A stretch of DNA of 64,000 nucleotides from Pelagibacterium luteolum (GCF_900100665.1 NZ_FNCS01000002.1:186001-250000); one strand, 5' to 3'. Numbered from the stretch's first letter, positions 21,078 to 30,873 are shown. A program made the numbers and translations. Notes: generated by a model not told the origin, from the letters alone.

Positions 21078-22502
21078 TTACCTGACAGGAAAGGTGATGA
21101 CGGCCCTGGCACCCGGCGCGTTGTCCTCAAAAACGATATCGCCACCATGCAGGCGGACAACGGCTGACACCAGAGCGAGGCCGAGCCCCGCGCCCGGTTC
21201 GGTGCGGCTCGCCTCAAGCCGAGCGAAGCGCTCGAAGACGCGTGCTCTATCGGCGTCGGGTATCCCCGGTCCGTTGTCGGCCACTTCAATGATGATCCTC
21301 CCCGCTTCACTGCGCGCGGACACGATGATCCGCCCGCCCTCGCGCTCCTCGATATGGCCGTACTTTATGGCGTTTTCGACAAGATTCACAAGGGCTTGAC
21401 CAATGAGTTCACGGTTTGCGTGAAGCTTGAGACCCGGTTCGACCGCCGTTTCAAGTTCCATGCCCGCATCCTCGACGACGGGCGTATAGAGCTCTGCAAC
21501 ATCGGCGACCACTTCACTCAAATCGATGTCGGAAAAGCTTCCTGTCGAGGTTCCCGCCTCGGCGCGCGCAATGAGTAGAAGGGCATTGAAGGTGCGTATG
21601 AGCTGATCGGATTCGGCGATGGTGGTTTCCAGCGCCGCCCGCTGTGTTTCAGGATCTGCATTGTCCCGAAGGGCCGCTTCCGCCCTGTTGCGCAGGCGGG
21701 TGAGCGGGGTCTTGAGGTCGTGCGCGACGTTGTCGGTGACCTCCTTGAGCCCGATCATCAATTTCTCGATCCGCTCAAGCATGGCGTTGAGGCTGGTTGC
21801 AACCGCATCGAATTCGTCATTGCGTCCCGTCACGGGCACGCGCTCCGAAAGGCTGCCGGACATGATCTTGCTCGAGGTGCCGGTGATGCCGTCGATGCGG
21901 CGCAGAACGTAGCGCACAGTGAACCCACCCGCCAGAATCGAGAGCAGGATGATACCGACCGCGCCGGCAAAAAATGTGCGCAGGATGATCGCATTGAACC
22001 CTCGGCGCTCACCCACGTCGCGTCCGACAACCAGCCGCAGCCCGTTCGAGAGCTCCATGGATTCGACGACGGCGGTACCGTGAGTCTGAACCTCATCCTC
22101 GGGCCCGCCATAGATTTCACGGCCGCGTTCGTATTGCAGCTCAAACCGTCCGGTTTCCGCCAATACCGCAGGCGGAAATTCGGTGACGTTGCCAGCGATC
22201 ATCATGCCGGTGGGGTCGCCGAGATAATAAATGCCCGGACCCGGCCGATCGGCCAGGCGCTGAACGGCGAAGGCCAACGTGCGGACACCCGACCGGCTCG
22301 CCAGCAGCCTGATCTGTGTGATCTCCCGCTCGACCTCGCGGAACTGCTCGCGCTGGATCTGGATCGACGTCTGATAGGCGATGAGCGCGAGCAGCACGAT
22401 AGCAAAGCCCACGAAAATGGCGATGAACATCGCCGTCAGGCGAACGGTGGTCGTGCGCCAGAGATTGCGAAGGGAGAAATTGCGCGGCGCGCTCTCAGTC
22501 AC
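21078..22502 (-). CDS. HAMP-containing sensor histidine kinase
   Basis: 474 residues: membrane segment near residues 20-42, a periplasmic sensor, a second segment near 175-195, a HAMP linker (RRIDGITGTSSKIMSGSLSERVPV), HisKA (VTDNVAHDLKTPLTRLRN) and HATPase_c (LVNLVENAIKYG; VADNGPGIPDADRARVFERF; GAGLGLALV). The GTG start overlaps the response-regulator stop by 8 bp, so the two are translationally coupled and form a cognate pair. Its place between degP and glnE suggests an envelope-stress role, which is inference only. Confidence 0.92.
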   Translation of the reverse strand: MTESAPRNFSLRNLWRTTTVRLTAMFIAIFVGFAIVLLALIAYQTSIQIQREQFREVEREITQIRLLASRSGVRTLAFAVQRLADRPGPGIYYLGDPTGMMIAGNVTEFPPAVLAETGRFELQYERGREIYGGPEDEVQTHGTAVVESMELSNGLRLVVGRDVGERRGFNAIILRTFFAGAVGIILLSILAGGFTVRYVLRRIDGITGTSSKIMSGSLSERVPVTGRNDEFDAVATSLNAMLERIEKLMIGLKEVTDNVAHDLKTPLTRLRNRAEAALRDNADPETQRAALETTIAESDQLIRTFNALLLIARAEAGTSTGSFSDIDLSEVVADVAELYTPVVEDAGMELETAVEPGLKLHANRELIGQALVNLVENAIKYGHIEEREGGRIIVSARSEAGRIIIEVADNGPGIPDADRARVFERFARLEASRTEPGAGLGLALVSAVVRLHGGDIVFEDNAPGARAVITFPVR

Positions 22503-23166
22503 GGATCACATATCCCGCACCACGAACCGTCTGCAGAAGCTGACGTTCGTGGCCCTTGTCGACCTTTGCCCGCAGGCGCGACATGTGGACGTCGATGACG
22601 TTGGTCTGGGGGTCGAAATGATAGTCCCAGACGTTCTCGAGCAGCATGGTGCGAGTCACGACGCGACCGGCGTTCTTCATGAGATATTCGAGCAGCCGAA
22701 ACTCGCGCGGCTGAAGCTGGATCGTCTCGTTGTTGCGCTCGACCTTACGGGACAGCCTGTCGAGAACGAGATCACCGACCTGATAAGCCGTTGCGGCCTC
22801 GCTCGGCGCGGTACGGCGCGCCATGACTTCGATGCGAGCGAGGAGTTCGGAAAAGGCGTAGGGCTTGACCAGGTAGTCATCACCGCCAGCCCTGAGACCC
22901 GTCACACGATCATCGACCTCGCCAAGTGCCGACAGGATCAGCGCGGGCGTATTGTCGCCTTCGGCGCGCAGGGACTCGATGATGGAGAGACCATCTCGGC
23001 GCGGCAGCATGCGGTCGACGATCAACACCTCATACTCCATGCCTGACGCCATGGCATAGCCGGTCTCGCCGTCCGTCGCATGGTGGCAGACGTGACCAGC
23101 CTCATCGAGCGCCTGGATGAGATAGGACGCGGCCTCGCGATCGTCTTCAATGACCAGGATTTTCAA
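22495..23166 (-). CDS. OmpR/PhoB-family response regulator
   Basis: 223 residues: receiver domain with acidic pocket (VIEDDREA), phospho-acceptor Asp in VLIVDRMLPRRDGLS and Lys in YLVKPYAFSEL, then a winged-helix domain (LQPREFRLLEYLMKNAGRVVTRTMLLENVWD; VHMSRLRAKVDKGHE). Start chosen at the TTG at 23166, giving a protein beginning MKILVIEDD. The frame extends to an ATG at 23214, but that would put a GC hairpin inside the coding region. It is coupled to the kinase gene that follows. Confidence 0.92.
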   Translation of the reverse strand: MKILVIEDDREAASYLIQALDEAGHVCHHATDGETGYAMASGMEYEVLIVDRMLPRRDGLSIIESLRAEGDNTPALILSALGEVDDRVTGLRAGGDDYLVKPYAFSELLARIEVMARRTAPSEAATAYQVGDLVLDRLSRKVERNNETIQLQPREFRLLEYLMKNAGRVVTRTMLLENVWDYHFDPQTNVIDVHMSRLRAKVDKGHERQLLQTVRGAGYVIRD

Positions 23167-23188
23167 CGTCTTGCCCCCGGAATGGGAA

Positions 23189-23209
23189 CCGGCCCCGCAA
23201 AGGGGCCGG
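23189..23209 (-). terminator. GC-rich hairpin between degP and the response regulator
   Basis: CCGGCCCC / GGGGCCGG, a perfect 8-bp stem with a GCAAA loop, 11 bp past the degP stop. It lacks a clear T-tract, so it may stabilise the degP mRNA or attenuate read-through rather than terminate fully. Confidence 0.5.
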
Positions 23210-23219
23210 CTCATTAGGC

Positions 23220-24743
23220 TTATTCTTGGACTTCGAGCGGTACACCGACAAAGCGCACCGTACCGTCGCGGATCACCCGCAAGGAGATAGCCGTCTTGCC
23301 CTCGGAGGCCGCAGCATCGATCGCTGCATCGAGGTCCTCTGGAGCGCTTAAAGCGCCGCCATTGGCCTGTTCGATTACATCACCGGTGGCGATGCCGCGT
23401 CCAGCAGCAGGACCGTTGGGATCAACCGATTCCACCACCAGGCCCTCGCCTTCGGGATTGGTCATGACCGAAATCCCGATATCGGAGCTAGTAGCTTCGG
23501 GTTCCTGCTCTTCAACGTCTGCGGGCGGGGTAGGCTGTTCCGTCTCTTCTTCTGCAAGCCGCTCGAGCGTTACGGAAATATCGAGTTCCTCACCATCACG
23601 GATGATGCCAAGTTCGACGGACGTACCAGGCGAACGCTGGGAGATGACGCGCGAGAGTTCACGCGCATTATTGACGCCCTGCCCATCGACCGAAACGACG
23701 ACGTCGCCCGACTCAACGCCTGCGTCAGCAGCCGGTGCGCCTTCGATGGGCTCGGTCACGAGCGCACCATTGGCATTGGCAAGACCGAGTGCATCGGCCA
23801 GTTCGTCATTGAGGTCCTGCAGGGACACACCCAGGAACCCGCGAGTCACAACGCCATCGTTGACGAGCTGTGAGATCACGGTCTGTGCCGTAGCTGCAGG
23901 AATGGCGAAGGCGATACCCACATTGCCGCCCGAAGGCGAGAAGATGGCTGTATTGACGCCGACGACCTGGCCTTCGGTATTGAACGATGGGCCACCCGAG
24001 TTGCCGCGGTTGACCGCTGCGTCGATCTGCAGGAAGTCGTCATAGTAGGATGCGTTGATATCGCGGCCACGCGCCGAGACGATACCGGCTGTTACAGTGC
24101 CGCCAAGGCCGAATGGATTGCCGACCGCAACGACCCAATCGCCCACGCGCGCTTCTGCATCGGCGAACTCAACGAAAGGCAGATCGCTACGCTCTTCACG
24201 GACCTTGAGCAGGGCCAGATCGGTGCGCGGATCGGTGCCCACGACATCGACTGCCAGTTCGGTATCGTCTTCGAGCAGCACGGTCACTTCCGACGCATTC
24301 TCGATGACATGGTTGTTTGTCACGATATAGCCGTCAGCAGAAATGATGAAGCCCGAGCCAACAGCCTGCATGAACTCGCGCGGACGGTTGGGCCGCTGGG
24401 ATTCTGGCGAATTGAAGGGCTCTTCGAACTGCTCAAAGAAACGACGCAGCGGGTGGTCTTCAGGCAGATCGGGGAACTCGAACTCGAAGTTGGGGCCGCC
24501 GCGCTGCATCTGCTGCATCGGGACTTCGCTACGTACCTGGACCGACACGACTGCCGGCGACACAGATTCCACGAGATCCGCAAAACCCGTCATTGGCGGG
24601 TTGCCCACGTTCTCACCCACCTGTTGGGCGATGGCAGGCTGGGTATTCATAAATCCGGCGCCAAGGGTGCCGGCGGCGACGATCATCGCGATACCCGATG
24701 CCGCAATGAGTTTGCGCTTCGGTGTAGAAAGCATATTGGGCAT
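23220..24743 (-). CDS. degP: Periplasmic serine protease/chaperone DegP (Do family)
   Basis: 507 residues. An N-terminal signal or anchor (KRKLIAASGIAMIVAAGTLGAGF) precedes a trypsin-like domain with His in TNNHVIENA, Asp in DPRTDLALLKV and Ser in NRGNSGGPSF. Two PDZ domains follow (about 290-380 and 410-500; FLGVSLQDLNDELADALGL begins the first). It degrades misfolded envelope proteins. The ATG at 24743 has AGAGGA 8 nt upstream; an upstream in-frame start at 24767 adds eight residues and is less likely. It heads the degP - regulator - kinase - glnE run. Confidence 0.95.
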   Translation of the reverse strand: MPNMLSTPKRKLIAASGIAMIVAAGTLGAGFMNTQPAIAQQVGENVGNPPMTGFADLVESVSPAVVSVQVRSEVPMQQMQRGGPNFEFEFPDLPEDHPLRRFFEQFEEPFNSPESQRPNRPREFMQAVGSGFIISADGYIVTNNHVIENASEVTVLLEDDTELAVDVVGTDPRTDLALLKVREERSDLPFVEFADAEARVGDWVVAVGNPFGLGGTVTAGIVSARGRDINASYYDDFLQIDAAVNRGNSGGPSFNTEGQVVGVNTAIFSPSGGNVGIAFAIPAATAQTVISQLVNDGVVTRGFLGVSLQDLNDELADALGLANANGALVTEPIEGAPAADAGVESGDVVVSVDGQGVNNARELSRVISQRSPGTSVELGIIRDGEELDISVTLERLAEEETEQPTPPADVEEQEPEATSSDIGISVMTNPEGEGLVVESVDPNGPAAGRGIATGDVIEQANGGALSAPEDLDAAIDAAASEGKTAISLRVIRDGTVRFVGVPLEVQE

Positions 24744-24865
24744 GAAAACTATCCTCTTCTCACACACAGTAATGTCTGGTGTTGGATCACTATGTAGTAA
24801 GCCCCGGCTTTCCGCACAGTTGCGCCGAGATTAAATCTTCGTAATGGACCGGGCGGAAGTATGGC

Positions 24866-25624
24866 TTATCCGAACGCCGCTTGTCGCAGCATTTCGAGCG
24901 CGAGAACGGTCATCACGATCTTAAATATCTTGCGAAACTGGGCTTCCGGCATCGCGTCGAGCATGCGCGTGCCCACCATCGTCCCGAGCAGGCCGGTGAT
25001 CACCATGGCGATGATGAGCGGCACATAGGGCGCCAGCACGACACCAAAGATCGTGAAGGACGCGATCTTGGCAACGTTGTTGATGCCGACGAGCGTTGCG
25101 TGGGTCGCGATCAACTCCCTACGATCTTCGAGCTTGCGGAGGAAATTGGCGACCAAAGGCCCGATGGCGCCGATGACCATGCCCAGCGCTCCGATAATCC
25201 CGCCCGCGGCGAGGTCGGCGATCGGCCCGCGCCCGGATACGCGCGGCTGCGGTCCCCAGACGCTGTAGAGAATGAAGGCGGCGATCAGCACTCGAAACAG
25301 ATTATCGGGCAGCGATACCGCAATGCTGCCGCCCACGAGCGATCCGATGACCGTTCCGACGCCGAACCAGAGCACCAGATGCCATTGGATATGAACCCTT
25401 TGAATCACCGCCCGGCCGACATTTGATCCGAGCTGGATACAGCCATGAAAGGGAATGAGTACCGCCGGGGGCAGCGCCAGCCCCAGAGCAGCGAGCATTG
25501 CAATGCCGCCCCCGAGCGCAAAGACAGCCGTGATGGCCGATGTCAAAAAGCTGAAGGCGACCAGCGTTACGGCAAGCCATGGAGACATGCCGTCGGGCAA
25601 GAACAGTAATGGATCGAAAGGCAT
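24866..25624 (-). CDS. Sulfite exporter TauE/SafE family permease
   Basis: 252 residues with about eight membrane segments (VTLVAFSFLTSAITAVFALGG; IAMLAALGLALPPAVLIPFHG; LVLWFGVGTVIGSLVGG; GGIIGALGMVIGAIGPLVA; LIIAMVITGLLGTMVGTRML). The G-rich TauE/SafE repeats are present (FALGGGIAML; GLLGTMVGTRMLDAMPE). It probably exports sulfite, sulfoacetate or another small organic anion; the substrate cannot be read. It stands between ccmH and degP as a separate gene on the same strand. Confidence 0.87.
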   Translation of the reverse strand: MPFDPLLFLPDGMSPWLAVTLVAFSFLTSAITAVFALGGGIAMLAALGLALPPAVLIPFHGCIQLGSNVGRAVIQRVHIQWHLVLWFGVGTVIGSLVGGSIAVSLPDNLFRVLIAAFILYSVWGPQPRVSGRGPIADLAAGGIIGALGMVIGAIGPLVANFLRKLEDRRELIATHATLVGINNVAKIASFTIFGVVLAPYVPLIIAMVITGLLGTMVGTRMLDAMPEAQFRKIFKIVMTVLALEMLRQAAFG

Positions 25625-25687
25625 AGGCTGGCGGGCTCCTCTGCGCTTTTGTGGCAGAGGGGTCGAGTCCCGACAAGCCCCGGAGAG

Positions 25688-26152
25688 CTAGCCTTTTCTA
25701 AGTTGAGCCAACGCTTTTTCTTCTTCTTTTGTTAGCTTGGTTCGCTCGGTCTTGTGCTTGCGCAGCCTCATCGCGCTGACAATCGTTACAATCAGTCCGA
25801 TGATGAGGAGAATTGGGGTCGCCACCCACAGGACGATCGTATGCCCGGCGAACACTGGCCGCAGCAGAACGAACTCCCCATAGCGGGCCACGACATAGTC
25901 ATAAACCTCGGTATCGGTTTCGCCAGCGACCAAGCGTTCGCGCACCAACAATCGCAAATCGCGCGCCAGTTCGGCGTCGGAATCGTCGATGGACTGGTTC
26001 TGGCAGACAAGACACCGCAGATTGGCGGAGATGGACCGTGCGCGCTGCTCGAGAACCGGGTTGTCCAGCACTTCGTCTGGCTGGACGGCGAACCCTACGC
26101 CCGGCGCCATCAGGGACCATGCCGCAATAACAGCCATCACAAACCGCATCAT
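25688..26152 (-). CDS. ccmH: Cytochrome c-type biogenesis protein CcmH (thioredoxin-like reductant)
   Basis: 154 residues. Signal peptide (MRFVMAVIAAWSLMAPGVGFA), periplasmic domain with the redox pair LRCLVCQNQSI that reduces the apocytochrome CXXCH cysteines, and a C-terminal membrane anchor (TIVLWVATPILLIIGLIVTIVSAM). The ATG overlaps the ccmF stop by 4 bp (ATGA). A longer frame reaching 26449 lies inside ccmF and is rejected. It is the last gene of the ccmI-E-F-H operon. Confidence 0.95.
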   Translation of the reverse strand: MMRFVMAVIAAWSLMAPGVGFAVQPDEVLDNPVLEQRARSISANLRCLVCQNQSIDDSDAELARDLRLLVRERLVAGETDTEVYDYVVARYGEFVLLRPVFAGHTIVLWVATPILLIIGLIVTIVSAMRLRKHKTERTKLTKEEEKALAQLRKG

Positions 26153-28131
26153 TTGTTCGCTCCCGCCAGTTTCGCCTTGCGCCGAGGCTTTGCGGGGGCG
26201 CCGACGCGCATGCGGCGATCGGTCAGCGACAGGAACGCGCCCGACGCCATGATTATGGTCCCGAGCCAGATCAGCAGGACATAGGGCTTGTGCCACAGCC
26301 GCGCCACGCGCGCGTCCGGACCGACCCGTTCGCCGAACTGGATATACATCTGGCTGAACCCGTACGTGCCGATCCCCGCCTCGGTGGTCGGCGTTCCGCT
26401 CACCGGATAGACGCGGCGCTCCGAGGTAATAGTGCGCTCTCCGCCCCAAGGCGAAATCACCGCATAGCTGCCGCGGTCGGCACTGAAATTGGGTCCATCG
26501 GTGTGGATTTCACCTTCGTAAGTGATCGAATACCCCGCAATATCGACAGTCTCGCCCTGGCGCATCGAGGTCACGATCTCGGTCTGAAAGGCCGTGGCGC
26601 AGACCACGCCCAGCACCGTGACGCCCATGCCGAAATGGGCCAGCGCGGTCGACCATGCCGTACGCGGCAGCCCCCTGAGGCGCGCCATGCTCTGCCGGAA
26701 ACCGGTGCGCCCAAAGGCAGCGCGATCGACAAGGTCTGCGATCGCCCCGACCATCACCCAGAAGCCTATGGCCAGTCCGATGGGCGCCAGTGAGATTGGA
26801 AAGCCCATGAAACCATAGACGACCAGGCTGATGATCACGGTAACGATGATCGCCGCCATCAATCGCTGGGTCACGGCGCCCAAATCGCCACGCTTCCAGG
26901 CAAGGAAGGGCCCGAACGGGATAAGCAGGAGAAGCGGCACCATCAACGCACCGAAGGTGATGTCGAAGAATGGGGCACCAACAGTGATCCGCGCACCCGT
27001 GAGCGATTCCAGCACCAGCGGATACAGCGTCCCCACAAGCACGCCGGCGGTTGCAGCGGACAGGAAAAGATTGTTGAGGATCAGGGCGCCTTCTCGGCTA
27101 ATCGGCGCAAACAGACCGCCCGAGCGCAAGGCAGATGCACGCAGCGCAAACAGCGTGAAGGCCCCACCGATCAATGCCGCGAGCATCGCCAGAATGACCA
27201 TGCCCCTTGTCGGGTCCGACGCAAAGGAATGGACCGAGGTCAGAATGCCCGAGCGCACGAGGAAGGTTCCCAGCAGGCTCAGCGAGAACGTGATGATGGC
27301 CAGAAAGATCGTCCAGACCTTTAGCGCATTACGCTTTTCCATAACGATCGCAGAGTGCAGCAGCGCCGTGCCGGAAAGCCACGGCAGGAAGCTGGCATTT
27401 TCGACGGGATCCCAGAACCACCAGCCACCCCAGCCAAGCTCGTAATAGGCCCAGTATGAGCCCATGGCGATGCCCAGAGTCAGAAATGCCCAGCTCGCCA
27501 GTGTCCATGGCCGCACCCAACGCGCCCAGGCCGCATCGATCTTGCCGGAGATCAGTGCCGCCATGGCGAACGAGAAGCAAATCGAAAACCCGACATAGCC
27601 GAGATAGAGCAATGGAGGATGGATCGCGAGGCCGATGTCCTGCAGCACGGGATTGAGTTCGGTCCCGTCAAACGGCGCCGGGTCGAGGCGCCAGAACGGG
27701 TTCGAGGTGAATAGCACAAAAGCTGAGAATGCGGCGACCATCATGCCCTGATTGGACAGGACCAATGTGCGCAGATCGGACGGCAGATTGCGCCCGAACG
27801 CTGCTACCGCTGCACCGAACAGCACGAGGATAAGCACGAAGAGCAGCATGGAGCCTTCGTGATTGCCCCAGACGCTGGTGAATTTGTAGAGCATCGGCTG
27901 CAGCGAGTGGGAATGTGAGACCGCGAGTTGGACCGAGAAATCATCGGCCATGAACGCCTGGCACAACGCAGCAAACGCAAAGCCGACCAATGCAAACTGC
28001 AGAATGGCCGCCTGGCTCACGAAGCGATCTGCCAAGGCGTTTCCGCGCCAGAGCGTAAACCCGATAATCGCCTGTGCTGCCGCGAGGATGCAGGCGAGGA
28101 TCAGCGCGAAATGTCCCAGTTCGATGATCAC
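26149..28131 (-). CDS. ccmF: Cytochrome c heme lyase subunit CcmF
   Basis: 660 residues with about 14-15 membrane helices. The heme-handling WWD motif is intact (GWGGWWFWDPVENASFLPWLSG), and flanking histidines are present (IHPPLLYLGYVGFSI; VTSMRQGETV in the periplasmic loop). It ligates heme to apocytochrome c with CcmH and CcmI. The GTG at 28131 (IIELGHFALI...) was chosen because AGGGGAG lies just upstream and it begins 5 bp after the ccmE stop; an upstream TTG at 28158 overlaps ccmE. Confidence 0.95.
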   Translation of the reverse strand: MIIELGHFALILACILAAAQAIIGFTLWRGNALADRFVSQAAILQFALVGFAFAALCQAFMADDFSVQLAVSHSHSLQPMLYKFTSVWGNHEGSMLLFVLILVLFGAAVAAFGRNLPSDLRTLVLSNQGMMVAAFSAFVLFTSNPFWRLDPAPFDGTELNPVLQDIGLAIHPPLLYLGYVGFSICFSFAMAALISGKIDAAWARWVRPWTLASWAFLTLGIAMGSYWAYYELGWGGWWFWDPVENASFLPWLSGTALLHSAIVMEKRNALKVWTIFLAIITFSLSLLGTFLVRSGILTSVHSFASDPTRGMVILAMLAALIGGAFTLFALRASALRSGGLFAPISREGALILNNLFLSAATAGVLVGTLYPLVLESLTGARITVGAPFFDITFGALMVPLLLLIPFGPFLAWKRGDLGAVTQRLMAAIIVTVIISLVVYGFMGFPISLAPIGLAIGFWVMVGAIADLVDRAAFGRTGFRQSMARLRGLPRTAWSTALAHFGMGVTVLGVVCATAFQTEIVTSMRQGETVDIAGYSITYEGEIHTDGPNFSADRGSYAVISPWGGERTITSERRVYPVSGTPTTEAGIGTYGFSQMYIQFGERVGPDARVARLWHKPYVLLIWLGTIIMASGAFLSLTDRRMRVGAPAKPRRKAKLAGANK

Positions 28132-28136
28132 GGCGG

Positions 28137-28580
28137 TTAGCTCCCCTCGCCTTGCCAAACGCCTTCGTTGCGTAGCGTGTCGGCCACTTCGCGCGGCATG
28201 TAGGTCTCATCATGCTTGGCGAGCACATTGGTGGCGAGGAACGTGCCGTCGGGCTGCATGCTGCCCTCGGCGACCACGCCCTGCCCTTCGCGAAACAGGT
28301 CGGGCAGGATGCCGTTGAAAAGCGCCGTCATCTGGCTCTCGCCATCATGCACGACAAAAACATTGGTTTCGCCGTTCTGCTCCCAGCTTCCGTCCATCAC
28401 CAGGCCGCCGAGGCGGATGGGTGTGCCATTGGCCACGCCGTTTTCGGCGATTTCGGTCGGCGAATAGAAGAAGACGATCTGGTCGCGCAACGCTGTCAGG
28501 ATCAGGCCGGCGGCCAACGCCAGCACGAGTCCGAGTCCGGCGATAACGCCAAGTCGTTTCTGCTTGCGGGTCCAGGCCAA
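28137..28580 (-). CDS. ccmE: Cytochrome c maturation heme chaperone CcmE
   Basis: 147 residues: an N-terminal membrane anchor (RLGVIAGLGLVLALAAGLILTAL), then the OB-fold heme-binding domain with IRLGGLVMDGSW and the heme-attachment His in VLAKHDETYMP near residue 123. It carries heme from CcmC to CcmF. The start codon is TTG with GGAG 9 nt upstream, placed 4 bp after the ccmI stop. Length is typical. Confidence 0.95.
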   Translation of the reverse strand: MAWTRKQKRLGVIAGLGLVLALAAGLILTALRDQIVFFYSPTEIAENGVANGTPIRLGGLVMDGSWEQNGETNVFVVHDGESQMTALFNGILPDLFREGQGVVAEGSMQPDGTFLATNVLAKHDETYMPREVADTLRNEGVWQGEGS

Positions 28581-28583
28581 TCT

Positions 28584-29672
28584 CTATTGCTCCGAATTCA
28601 GTCCAAGGTCTTGTGCGTAAGTTTGCAGCGCCAGCCGATCCTGGCCCTCAAGTGCGGCGAGACCGCGTTCGACGTCTTCGAGCGCAGCTGCGTCGCCATC
28701 GAGTTGCTGACGCGATCGGACGAGCTGCATCCATTCGTCGGCACTGCCGCCATCTTGATACAGGCGTGCGGCCATTCCGTCGACCATACCGCGGATCATC
28801 ACATCCATGGTGGCGTCCGGCTCGCTGTCACCGAGCGTCGTACCCTGAAGCCCGGCTTGCGCTGCGACCAGTCCCTGCCGCGCCGTTGGGATCCAGGCTT
28901 CCTCACCCGTCCCGATGGCCAGCAATTCCTGCCACATGGCAACTGCCTCCTCGTAATCTTCGGCTTGGGTCATCTGACCGGCGAGATAGAATCGCGACCG
29001 CACATGCGTTGGGTCCGCTTCGGCCGCTTCGAAAAGCAGGGCCGTCGCTTCCTCTGTGGGCTCTCCGCCATTGGCCATGGCGAGGGCCTCTGCGAGGCTT
29101 GTCTGGCGATCGGGCGTCGGCTCTTCGAGCTCCAGCACGCGACGCCAGGCCGCGACGGCCTCGTCAAATCGCTGCTGCTCCATGTAGATTGGCGCCAGAA
29201 CCAGCCAGCCACGCACGTCATTTGGCGTCTCGACCATCTGCGCCTCGACGCGCGCCACGGCGTCTTCGATGCTGATCTGGGCGTCGGGCACGAACGTCTC
29301 GCGCTCTGACAGTGGCTGCGCTGGAAGATCGGCGCGGCCGATGAGCGCATAGAGCCCGATACTTGCGGCGGCGACCACCGGCAGAGTACCCATGAGCACC
29401 AGCCTGCCGCTGCGACCGGGCCGGACGGCCGCGGTCTCCTTCTCGTGCCGGATCACCTCACGGGCAAGCTCGGCGCGCGCAGCATCAGCCTCTTCGGGGG
29501 ACATGCGCCCGCTCTCGACGTCGCGATCGATTCCCTCGAGCTGGGTGCGGAAAAAGGCGAGCGCGGCGTCGGGCGCCACAGCGTCGCCGGTAACCTTCTG
29601 GCCGCGCCGCATACCGACCCACAGCACGCCGATACACACCAGCGCCAACCCAATTACGAAAATCCAGAGCAA
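28584..29672 (-). CDS. ccmI: Cytochrome c biogenesis apocytochrome chaperone CcmI
   Basis: 362 residues. Two membrane segments (LWIFVIGLALVCIGVLWVGM; SGRLVLMGTLPVVAAASIGLYALIG) flank a cytoplasmic loop. The periplasmic C-terminal half has TPR-like repeats (GWLVLAPIYMEQQRFDEAVAAWRRVLEL; LAEALAMANGGEPTEEATALLFEA) that hold the apocytochrome. A TTG start is used; no better start is visible upstream. It is the first gene of the ccmI-E-F-H operon, so the promoter should lie in the roughly 145-bp gap before the divergent FAD gene. Confidence 0.93.
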   Translation of the reverse strand: MLWIFVIGLALVCIGVLWVGMRRGQKVTGDAVAPDAALAFFRTQLEGIDRDVESGRMSPEEADAARAELAREVIRHEKETAAVRPGRSGRLVLMGTLPVVAAASIGLYALIGRADLPAQPLSERETFVPDAQISIEDAVARVEAQMVETPNDVRGWLVLAPIYMEQQRFDEAVAAWRRVLELEEPTPDRQTSLAEALAMANGGEPTEEATALLFEAAEADPTHVRSRFYLAGQMTQAEDYEEAVAMWQELLAIGTGEEAWIPTARQGLVAAQAGLQGTTLGDSEPDATMDVMIRGMVDGMAARLYQDGGSADEWMQLVRSRQQLDGDAAALEDVERGLAALEGQDRLALQTYAQDLGLNSEQ

Positions 29673-29817
29673 GATAGAGGCTAACCCTTGAAAACCATTG
29701 TGAGACCGTTTCTATAGGCCAAACCCGTGCGGAATAAAGGCTTTGTCCGGGGCGCGCTTTGCCGCACCCATAAGTTTTCGCCCGCCCTCCAGGTTCTGAG
29801 GACATCTTACGACCGAT

Positions 29818-30873
29818 ATGACTGCGCAAGCCAAAACCATTGCCGTCGTCGGTTCGACACCATTCGCGTGGCTCTTAGCAGGCCTTCTGGCCGCTGACCA
29901 CTCACGAGCAATTGTGCTGGTCTCCGCGCCGCACGATTCTCACCGCCTTTCGCTGCCCCCGTCCCTGTCCGTCGCGCCGATCACGCGTCCGGAAACATGG
30001 GCCCGGCTGACCGAGATCGCAGCCCCGGCTGCGCGTCGCCTCTCGCGTATCGCACCACGCCTCGCGCGCCGTACGGACGTTATATTCGGCGCGCGTTCGC
30101 CCGCGGCGCGAAACGCTCTGAGCCATATGCGTCATCTGATGGCTGGCTTTGGCCATGCCGTCGAACCGGCACACGCGATCCCTGACAGTTCAGCCATCAG
30201 GGTCCGCGATGCCTGGGCCTTCGACGGTGATGCCTTTAAGGGCGCAGCAGCACCATGGTTGGCCGCCGCCAATGTTGCGATCGTGAACTCCGCTAGTGGG
30301 CTTAAGGTGCGCCGGGACGGCAGCGCCAGCTTTGGTGCGACCAATTTCGATCTTGTCGTCCTGGCCGACGATCAGTCGATCGTCGACCGGTTGTCGGCCG
30401 AGGATGTGGCCGGATTTGCCAGCATGGCCAACGCTATCGGCATCCACACATCGCCTGTCCCGCCCATGAGCAATGCAGTCACTATCGACCTCGATAGCGG
30501 TGCGACTATGCTGCGCGACACGACCGGGAAACTCATCGCCACCGCTTATGATGAAGACGAAAAGGGTCTGGATCGCATCCGCGCCAGCATGCCGCGCACC
30601 ATCGCACCGCGCCTCGCCGCCAAGACCCGGTTCAAATGTCTGCACACCCACGATGGGGCGCCGGTGATCGGCACGCCCCGTCGCTCGCGGATGTTTATCA
30701 TTGCCGGGCTTGGCGCTCTCGATCTGGTATTTGCACCCATGCTCGCCCGGCTCATCGCAGGCGATGCAAGCGGTGTGGAAGCCGAATGGGCCGCAGCTCA
30801 CGCCGCCGACCTGCGCCAGCCGCGCGTGGAGGTTGCCGAATATGTTCCCGGTCGCCTCGGAGATGAACGATGA
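29818..30873 (+). CDS. FAD-dependent oxidoreductase, DAO-like small subunit
   Basis: 351 residues. An N-terminal Rossmann strand-turn-helix with a degenerate dinucleotide motif (IAVVGSTPFAWLLAGLL) and a C-terminal DAO-like segment (THDGAPVIGTPRRSRMFIIAGLGALDLVFAPMLARLIAG) indicate an FAD amine/amino-acid oxidase fold. The middle is divergent. Its stop overlaps the start of the next gene by 4 bp (ATGA), so the two probably form a two-subunit flavoenzyme like sarcosine or opine oxidases (inference). The altered GXGXXG suggests weakened FAD binding in this subunit. Confidence 0.7.
   Translation: MTAQAKTIAVVGSTPFAWLLAGLLAADHSRAIVLVSAPHDSHRLSLPPSLSVAPITRPETWARLTEIAAPAARRLSRIAPRLARRTDVIFGARSPAARNALSHMRHLMAGFGHAVEPAHAIPDSSAIRVRDAWAFDGDAFKGAAAPWLAAANVAIVNSASGLKVRRDGSASFGATNFDLVVLADDQSIVDRLSAEDVAGFASMANAIGIHTSPVPPMSNAVTIDLDSGATMLRDTTGKLIATAYDEDEKGLDRIRASMPRTIAPRLAAKTRFKCLHTHDGAPVIGTPRRSRMFIIAGLGALDLVFAPMLARLIAGDASGVEAEWAAAHAADLRQPRVEVAEYVPGRLGDER

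Noticed and set aside
24309-24834. Plus-strand frames opposite degP
   Set aside because: Antisense shadows; no domain and no ribosome-binding site.
26153-26449. Extended N-terminus of ccmH
   Set aside because: Lies within ccmF; the ATGA overlap and signal peptide fix the start at 26152.
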